Assembly: GCA_029582155.1 (NCBI GenBank)
Contig: CM055912.1
Coordinates: forward strand, 1,054,001-1,118,000
DNA length: 64,000 nucleotides
DNA from: Panopea generosa
Lineage: Eukaryota > Mollusca > Bivalvia > Adapedonta > Hiatellidae
Direction of reading: 5' to 3'
This document shows positions 56,890 through 64,000 of the stretch, piece after piece. Numbering within the stretch: the stretch's first letter is position 1; the number at the start of each line of letters is the position of its first letter. Made by a program: the position numbers and the translations under genes. The notes under the pieces are model-generated. The model searched no databases, was not told where the DNA came from, and saw only the letters and a list, made by a program, of their open reading frames with translations.

Positions 56890-58870
56890 TGCATTGAGCT
56901 AGATATATATTTGATGTTTGTGCGAGTGTTTGTAGTTTTTTGTTGTATTGGGAATTATAATATGTATCATTATTGAAAGAAATATATATGTAATGTTTGC
57001 AAGAGTGTTTGTAGTTCTTTGGATTGAAAATTTAGCATCAATTTTATGCTATCAAGGGCTAACAGACGATCAGTTAACCTAACCAGTTTCCTGGGATTAA
57101 CCAGTACTCGAGCACACACCATTTCCGCAAATAACTGATAAACTTTGTCATACATGGATGGATTTAAAAACACTTGATTCAGTTAATCAGTCTGTTTGTG
57201 AGTTAGAGTTTGGTCTGTTACATGACGGGATTGTAAAATAACTTGACACAGGTGATTGTCATGTTGTGTTGCATGCAATACTCAGACCTGTACATCAGAT
57301 GTCAAGTTCAATTTCACACAAAGGTCAAGGTCAATTTCTTCCTTTAATATATGTTATTATTTTTAAAGACCACTTGGGGGTTGAGGGCATGTGACAAGTT
57401 TACCAGTGGCATTTCTTGTACTTATTTTAGAATAGTCCTGCAAGTACTCTGTTGTCTGGACAGGCCTTGTTTCAGGACATTTTTTGGACATTACATTATT
57501 AGAAAAAGTACTTAATATAATACATGATAATTCTTTCATATTAATTTTCAGGGTCATGTGTCCCACAATATTGACATTATTCTTGTTTTTATTTTCAGGA
57601 CAGGTTTTGCCCCTACAAGTCTTTTGATTGCCACCATGCTTCTGCTTCTGCTTAATGCTTAAGGTAGGAATGTCTTTAAACTTTTTTCCCAGAATTTTGG
57701 GAAATATTCACAACATGAAAATAGCTGGCCGTAGCTGTTTGGTTGTTGAATTTTCCCTATAGTTTATGAAGGGTTCTCTGTGGTTGAGTGGTCGGAGGCT
57801 CTGTCTCAAGACCACTTACCTATCACCACTAAGGTTGTAGGTTCAAGTCACCCTCGCTCAAAAAAACTATATGAGAAAGCTGGCCAGTTACTTACAGAAG
57901 GACATGGTTCTACTCGGATTCATTCTGAGGTTTTCCTCCATCAGTAAAACTTCCTATATTACCTAAACATGGCATTAAACCCCGTTTAAAAGTGTTTTTC
58001 ATTTTGAAATATGCAAATTGTTGATGAGTGTTTTTTCCTATTTGGGACTGTGTGTATAGGTTGTGATTGTTGTTTTTTTGTTTGGAAATGTGTGTATCGT
58101 TGGTAAAGTATTGTTTTGTATTAGAAAATATGTGCATTGTATGTCAGAGGGGTGTTCAGTATTATGGAATATGTGCCTTGTTGGTGAGTGTTGTTTTATA
58201 TTTGGCAATATGTGTATTGTTGGTGCATATTGTTTTGATTTGGGAACATGTGCATTATTGTTAAGAGTTGTTTTGTATTTGGGCATATGGACATTGTTGA
58301 TGAGAGTGTTGTTTTGTATTTGCAATATGGACATTGTTGGTGAGAGGGTTGTTTGGTATTTGGGACTTTGAACATAGACTGTGAGAGTGTTGTTTTGTAT
58401 TTGGGAATATGGGCATTGTTGGTGATATGGTTGTTTTGTATTTGGCAATATGTGCATTGTTGGTGAGTGTTGTTTTGTATTTGGCAATATGGACATTGTT
58501 GGCGAGAGTGTTGTTTTGTATTTGGCAATATGTGCAATGTTGGTGAGTGTGTTGTTTTGTATTTGGGAATATGTGCATTGTTGGTGAGTTTTGTTTTGTA
58601 TTTGGGAATATGGACATTGTTGGTGAGTGTTGTTTTTTATTTGGGAATATGGACATTGTTGATGAGATGTTGTTTTGTATTTAGGAATATGGAGTATCGA
58701 CATTGTTGGTGAGTTGTTTTGTATTTGGCAATATGGACATTGTTGGTGAGAGGTTTATTTAATATTTGGCAATATGAACATAGACTGTGAGAGTGTTGTT
58801 TTGTATTTGGGAATATGGACATTGTTGGTGAGAGTGTTGATTTGTATTTGGGAATATGGACATTGTATAT
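56890..58870. repeat. Array module A-4, right edge of the array
   Basis: Truncated SINE family 2 (57019-57142), exon-like cassette (57599-57663), SINE family 3 (57771-57989, the least decayed head) and the longest 41-bp minisatellite (about 58005-58870). There is no TGTACA block or following C module. Minus-strand frames of 221 and 131 codons (58038-58703 and 58261-58656) are translations of the minisatellite. It is the most diverged A module, as expected of an array edge. Confidence 0.75.
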
Positions 58871-59395
58871 AATAATGGAAATGATTTTGCCTGTATCTTC
58901 ACAGAAGTATTGTTTGGTGAAGGAGGTTCAGATTTGTAAAAAATGACTGGGTTCCTCTATCTTAAGGGGTCAGGAGGGGCCACAAAAGGGTAAAAATCTG
59001 GAATTACTAAAGAACTGGTATGTCAGATTTGTTCATATTTGGCATAGATTATCCCTTTGTGTAGGGGTTTGGTTGCAGATAAGTATTTAGGTGCTTAAAT
59101 TGATAGGGGTCCTGTAAGGGGAAACTTCACATGGATATGTCTAGTGCATAGGAGTCTATGCAGAAGATTTTTTTTTTTCGGTCTGAAATTCGAAATGGCT
59201 GCCGTTAATAAAAATAGTTCAAAATTTAAAAAATCTCGTCATGAACGGCCCAACAGATTTTCAAAATGTTTATGTAGTAATGATGACCAACTATAGTTTT
59301 TGTGAGATTTGTTGAAATGGTGTCCCTAGGGTTTAAAATGACCCCGCCCCGAGGATTCAACTAGGGGACACATGTCATTATATATATTTGGAAGG
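58871..59395 (+). repeat. Dispersed repeat, copy 1
   Basis: Shares with 60905-61345 the ordered phrases AAACTTCACATGGAT, GGTCTGAAATTCGAAATGGC, CAACAGATTTTCAA, TAGTAATGATGACCAACTAT and AATGGTGTCCCTAGGG. Two copies in the same orientation about 1.9 kb apart. Confidence 0.65.
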
Positions 59396-60419
59396 CGAGC
59401 AAAGCTCTGACTTCCTTAGCTGTTGTGCAGCCCTAGCAATCTGTTATACAAACTATGTATGGCAGATCCCACCATATTCATCTGACCGATAAAGTAGTTC
59501 ACAACTTTCAACCGCATTTAATGTAGCAGAGGACGTATTGTGCAACAAAAGTTTCAAAGTTTTTTATTCATTGCGGATATTTTTCTTTACAAAAGATCAA
59601 AAATACGATACAGGAAGCATACAATTTCCATGGAAATTCGGAAGAAAACTTATCTCGCTGTGCTCTTAAAAAACGAAGCAATTTTCATTGATAAAAAAAA
59701 TGTTTTATACATTTACTACTATGTGCATAGTCATGTCATCTGGTGGGGGTGATACAATCTCTAACACCATTCATGTAACCGTTAATGGGGTGAAATATTG
59801 ACATGTTTTCGTGAAATATTGACATGTACTCGTTATTTGAGTAAATAGTGATTGTTAGTGAAATTTTATTCACTAGAAATTGTCCTCTTAATTTTGATAG
59901 TAAAATAACGAAATGAGGTTCAGGGCTACATTTGTTGTTTATAGAAAAACACGCCAATCTGTCATCTTACGGAAGCAGTGTATTGATGAACATATTTAAC
60001 GGTTAATTAGGTCATCCGACCGTTATGTTTGTTGTGTTTCTGTGTTGTAATTTTTAGATTGATTAAATCTAGGTCACGCAACATCATTTATAATGCTATG
60101 TATTGATTATTTATGTTGTTGATTTAAAGCTATATGAGAATCGAACATAACTCAAGTCAATATACAGTAAATCTATAAGTAGGTCATGTTTGTTTTGGTC
60201 TAGACAAAGAGTTATGGATATGTGTTGTATATTCTCAGACAATCAGGAACATTTTGTGCTGAATGCGTTTCATTATCCATAAATCATAACTATTGAACTG
60301 GAGATATTGAAATTGACTGGAGTTGTACATCACTACTCAATTTTGATTTTAGAGAAACATCAGAATATGAAGGTTTGTTTGTGAAGCTTTCATATAGGTT
60401 GTTCTAAAGCGACATATTG
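59396..60419. other. Intergenic DNA without recognisable features
   Basis: Moderately AT-rich. The frames at 59540-59752 and 59736-59957 have no recognisable motif. No splice-supported exon seen. Confidence 0.35.
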
Positions 60420-60545
60420 CACGGTCTAAGGAGCCTTTTGACATTTTTTATTTTTGCGTCTCCCGAGACAGCAGATCAGATATCAAAATAATAAAAAAGC
60501 TGTCCATCCACGCCTTAATCATATCAGACTAAGGTTGTTCATATT
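60420..60545 (-). repeat. Dispersed hairpin repeat, reverse copy
   Basis: The inverse of 31431-31540, with ACAGCAGATCAGATATC and AAAAAAGCTGTCC as hairpin arms. It ends only a few bases before the frame at 60519-60863 and may overlap its start. Confidence 0.55.
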
Positions 60546-60863
60546 GGTAAGTTTTATGTGGAGATGTGGAAAGGAATCCTGGACCACCACGTTACAAGTT
60601 TAACAAAATGTCCTGAAATGGATTTTTTCACCAGGGTCATCAAATATTCAATCAATTTTCACACGGAAGACATGTACCATGGTGTTTGCATTTTTTCAAA
60701 TGCATTATTAAAACCATTTGATAGCTACTGTTGGAAAAGTATTGATATGGACTCTGTATTGTATGCAGGAAATTATTTATATAGATACACAAAAGAAATA
60801 TTAAACACACCACATTCTTTTCTAAATCCTAACGAATTGCTTTTTAACATATCAGAAATCTAA
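60519..60863 (+). CDS. Orphan reading frame, possible exon or relic of an OTU-like/tegument-like protease protein
   Basis: 114 codons are open from a stop at 60516 to TAA at 60861; the first ATG is at 60564. Composition is protein-like. The stretch FSNALLKPFDSYCWKSIDMD, SVLYAGNYLYRY, then FLNPNELLF follows a pattern (Cys, small residues, W, D-(I/M)-D-x-(I/V)-L, G-(N/D)-x-L-Y, L-P-like end) known to me from uncharacterised cysteine-protease-like domains of invertebrate proteins, some linked to Helitrons. The Cys of YHGVC could then be the nucleophile. No His/Asp partner is visible. An acceptor-like ATATCAG precedes codon three. It could be a real exon, a gene fragment or transposon cargo. Confidence 0.35.
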   Translation, partial: SYQTKVVHIGKFYVEMWKGILDHHVTSLTKCPEMDFFTRVIKYSINFHTEDMYHGVCIFSNALLKPFDSYCWKSIDMDSVLYAGNYLYRYTKEILNTPHSFLNPNELLFNISEI

Positions 60864-61350
60864 CTAAGTTTTCCAATTTTTCGAACCTACATTTTCGAAT
60901 AAACACAAGCAGCAAGCCTTCCCTCAGGCCTTTGATTTTTTTGTTTAAAGGAGACTTAGAATTTTACATAGGGATACTATGGGAATCAGTACATTCTCTT
61001 TTTCTTTCATATCTTCTGAAACCATTAGGCCAATTAAACTGAAACTTCACATGGATGTTTCTGTTGCACAGGAGACTATACAGAAGGTGTTTTTTTTTTC
61101 GATCTGAAATTCAAGATCGCCACCATTACTAAAAATAGTCCAAAACTTAACAAATCTTCTCATGAACGTCCCAACAGATTTTCAATATGATTATGTAGTA
61201 ATGATGACCAACTATAGTTTTGTAAGATTTGTTCAAATGGTGTCCCTGGGATTAAAATGACCCCACCACGATGTTTCTATTGCATAGGAGAATTTCAAAA
61301 AGTACTATGGCCACTATGAGTCGGTAGAGCGTTCTTGGGCCTCTTGTTTG
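60864..61350 (+). repeat. Dispersed repeat, copy 2
   Basis: The partner of 58871-59395. It ends GAGCGTTCTTGGGCCTCTTG plus TTTGA, the same type of end as the AGCTCACC repeat at 35269. Confidence 0.65.
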
Positions 61351-61489
61351 ACATGTTGCACATTCTAACAACTACAAAATTGTTTGTTTTTACAGCACTC
61401 GTTGATGGCTTTGTTTACCTGAAAACGTCACACCTTTAACAGCAGTCACAAATCGGCTCGTTGGATATGTCATAAATTTTTCGACTTTT
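61351..61489. other. Short spacer
   Basis: Nothing seen. Confidence 0.3.
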
Positions 61490-62995
61490 GAATCTGTTGA
61501 ACCCCATGCCCCAGTTTTGATCTACTGAAGCCCTGTCCCCTCTAGATCTGCGGAAACTCCTGCCCCCCTCTTGATCTGTTGCCATTGTCCCACTCTAAAT
61601 CTGCTAAAACCCCTGTCCCTCTCTGGATCTGCTAAATCTCATGTCCCCCTCTGGATCTGCTGATGTTCATGCCCCCCTCTGGATTTGCTGAAGCTCATGT
61701 CCCCCTCTGGATCTGCTGAAGCTTGTGTCTCCCTCTGGATCTGCTGAAGCTCATGTCTTCCTCTGGATCTGCTGAAGCTCATGTCTTCCTCTGGATCTGC
61801 TGCAACTCATGTTGCTGAAGCTCATGTCATCCTCTGGATCTGCTGAAGCTCATGACTCCCTCTGGATCTGCTGAAGCTCATTTCTCCCTCTGGATCTGCT
61901 GAAACTCATGTTGCTGAAGCTCATGTCTCCCTCTGGATCTGCTGAAGCTCATGTCCCCCTCCGGATCAGCTGAAGCTCATGTCCCCCTCCGGATCTGCTG
62001 AAGCTCATGTCTACCGCTGGATCTGCATAAGCTCATGTCCCCCTCTGGATTTGCTGAAACTCATGTCTTCCTCTGGATTTGACGAAGCTCATGTCACCCT
62101 CTTGATCTGCTGAAGCTCATGTCGCCCTGTGGATCTGCTGAAGCCTCTATTCCCATCTGAATCTGCTGAAGCTCATGTCCCCATCTGGATCTGTTGAAGC
62201 TCATGTCCCCCTCTGGATCTGCTAAAGCTCATGTCTTCCTTTGGATCTGCTGGATTTCATGTCCCCCTCTGGATCTGCTGAAGCTCATGTCCCCTCCACA
62301 TCTGCTTAAGCTCATGTCTTCCTCTTGATCTGCTGAAGCTCATGTACCCCTCTGGATCTGCTGAAGCTTATGGCCCCTCTGGATCTGCTGAAGCTTATGT
62401 CCCCCTCTGGATCTGCTGAAACTCATTTCCCCCTTTTGATCTGCTAAAGCTTATGTCCCCCTCTAGATCTGCTGAAGCTCATGTCTCCCTCTAGATCTGC
62501 TGAAGCTCATGTCCCCCTCTGGATCTGCTGAAGCTCATATCTCCCTCTGGATCTGCTGGAGCTCATGTCCCCCTCTGGATCTGCTGAAGCTCATGTTCGC
62601 CTCTGGATCTGCTGAAGCCTCTATTCCCCTCTGGATCTGCTGAAGCTCATGTCCCACTCTGGGTCTGCTGAAGCCTTTATTCCCATCTGGATCTGCTGAA
62701 GCCTCTATTCTCACCTGGATTTGATGAAGATGCTGTCCCCACTCTGGAATTGTTGAAGCCCCTGTCCATGCCTCTCTCCCCTCCCCCCCCCCCCCCCCCC
62801 CCCCCTCTTCTAGATCTGCTGAAGCCCCTGCCCTCGCCCCCTCTTGATCTGCTGATGACCCTTTCCCATCTGGAATCTGCTGAAGCTCATGTCCGCCTCT
62901 GGATCTGCTGAAGCCTCTGCCCTGTTTTGGATTTGCTGAAGGCCCTGCCCCCACTTAACTATTCATGTCCCTGTCCTCCTTTGGATCTGCTTGTG
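61490..62995. repeat. 28-bp C-rich minisatellite, about 50 copies
   Basis: The unit is about CTCTGGATCTGCTGAAGCTC plus ATGTCCCC. It contains a run of 23 C at 62783-62805 and units of altered length nearby. The minus-strand frame at 62535-62954 (repeated HELQQIQRGI/ASADP and a Gly run from the C tract) is a by-product. Confidence 0.9.
62783..62805. repeat. Homopolymer run of 23 C
   Basis: Lies inside the 28-bp array. Together with the 22-G run at 12762 it is one of two extreme G/C homopolymers in an AT-rich window. Confidence 0.95.
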
Positions 62996-63469
62996 ATGTA
63001 GACGTGAAGATCTCCGGATGTATTTGTAGTTTCTGATGTGTTTTATATACAGTGTATATAGAAAAATGCTTAAGAACAATCATTTTCTTTCTCTACATTT
63101 TGAAAAACCCTTTTATGATGAAATAGAGTAAAACACATCTTCATTGCCATATTTAAACTTACTTTGGACACTTTTTTAAATGCCAACAGTTTAAGTAACT
63201 GCTGTCCAATTTACTAATACTAGTTATTCTGTATATAGTTTCATTTTGTCAATTAAAATAAACACAGTTCAGTTAATTATATATAAGTGTTATACAAATA
63301 CTATTCATTTTTACAGTTTTCTTAGTTTTCAGTCCTACACTTTTATGAGCAATGCATTGAGCACATTTAAAACATTTAAAATAAATTATGTTGTTGTATT
63401 GGAATAGCCATATCAGTTAATAAAATGTTGAGTTTTCTCTGTTTATCAATCATGTATGTCTTATGGATT
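62996..63469. other. AT-rich DNA without recognisable features
   Basis: Nothing seen. Confidence 0.35.
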
Positions 63470-63535
63470 TCAAAAAAAAAAAAAAAAAAAAGCCTACCTA
63501 CCTACCCAGTTCTAAAATCTAGGGTCGGGCAAGGG
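63470..63535 (-). mobile_element. 3' end of a short retroelement (poly-A/T and CCTACC motif)
   Basis: About 20 A followed by GCCTACCTACCTACCCAGTT and CTAAAATCTAGGGTCGGG. The CCTACC series next to a homopolymer is a recurrent repeat terminus. The element body was not delimited. Confidence 0.4.
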
Positions 63536-63791
63536 GAAACAGAGATATTTTTAAGTGTGGCCTAATGTATATATTATGCATTAGTCTTAAAGGCTTAGCT
63601 GCAGTCTCAACATATGTTTACTCTTTGACAGTGTAACTGTTTGTTTGTGTTTATATTAATTAAAGAGTGGTTTAAAAACATTTGTTCTGTAACTTCTCAG
63701 TGTGTATCAATAATAAATATGTTTTTTTTTATATATGCAAAAAAGAGGTAATATTTTTTAGCTTGACACAGGAAGTCTATCAGGTCTAAAA
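63536..63791. other. AT-rich DNA without recognisable features
   Basis: Nothing seen. Confidence 0.35.
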
Positions 63792-63860
63792 GTCTTTGTA
63801 GTACAAGAAAGTACAAACTCCTTCTAGGAGTGAGATGTCAGTTCAAGTCTGACCTTTGAC
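63792..63860 (+). tRNA. tRNA-like cloverleaf, anticodon position TCT
   Basis: 69 nt: acceptor GTCTTTG/CTTTGAC with three T-T mismatches in the middle; D arm GTAC/GTAC, loop AAGAAA; anticodon stem AACTC/GAGTG with loop CTTCTAG; variable loop AGAT; perfect T arm GTCAG/CTGAC with loop TTCAAGT. TAGTACAA..AAGTACA and AGATGT are shared with 21120-21188, and both are followed by CTG...GGCTTC, which suggests one tRNA-derived repeat family. Confidence 0.3.
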
Positions 63861-64000
63861 AAACTGATAGGCTTCCATTAATTTTTCATATAAAGGCTTT
63901 TAAGTGTGCAATGAAGTAGACTTTTGTTTTAAGTGTGGCTTATTTATACATATTTAACATTTAAGCAAATTTTAAGTTATGTTTCGAAAATCTTCAAAAC

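Noticed and set aside
62535..62954. 139-codon minus-strand frame rich in Gln/Ser/Gly
   Set aside because: A by-product of the 28-bp minisatellite and the C23 run.

Overview
The window looks like repeat-rich nuclear DNA from a mollusc, most likely a bivalve. This is inferred from the kinds of dispersed repeat present, not from a database match: several tRNA-derived SINE families, the repeat carrying AGCTCACC...GGTGAGC hairpins, the 'gtcaaggtca' and 'caaatgcccctgccacag' repeats, and a short-TIR element beginning CAGTCAAA. The DNA is AT-rich, genes are very sparse, and there are no bacterial operons. Nearly every open reading frame here is an accident of a tandem repeat.

Layout. 0.4-0.7 kb: SINE. 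1.2-4.3 kb: a LINE fragment squeezed between a 71-bp and a 27-bp minisatellite. 4.3-10 kb: dispersed repeats, a frameshifted CAD (carbamoyl-phosphate synthase) exon remnant, a 29-bp minisatellite and a (GACA)n tract split by a small foldback insertion. 10.9-16.1 kb: a degenerate 5.2-kb inverted-repeat transposon with about 25 copies of a 52-bp subterminal repeat. 16-20.7 kb: SINE, MITE, a second dead LINE, a 25-bp minisatellite, and a 106-bp minisatellite built from the middle of a SINE. 20.8-21.2 kb: two 69-nt tRNA-like cloverleaves; a third lies at 63.8 kb. 26.3-26.7 kb: a miniature LTR retrotransposon (TRIM) whose LTRs contain a tRNA-Thr-like Pol III promoter. 27.5-27.9 kb: a CpG-containing promoter-like stretch and a probable first coding exon, the best candidate for a live gene. 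28-36 kb: a hAT-like element, SINEs, a Mutator-like transposase fragment and a TTAA-type MITE.

36.35-58.9 kb: a modular tandem array of ten modules of 1.9-3.1 kb in the order A C A C' C C' C A C A. Each starts with the same anchor. C modules hold a reverse SINE and a long inverted repeat made of about 57-bp subunits. A modules hold a SINE, a splice-flanked exon-like cassette and a 41-bp minisatellite. Copies are nearly identical, so the expansion is recent or the array is being homogenised.

58.9-64 kb: more dispersed repeats, a short orphan reading frame at 60.5 kb with protein-like composition, and a 28-bp C-rich minisatellite broken by 23 consecutive C.

No set of genes works together here. 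The content is mobile elements and their tandemly amplified derivatives, with one probable gene start and a few dead gene or transposase remnants. Repeat boundaries and copy counts were read by eye and are approximate. Family names rest on motif recognition.
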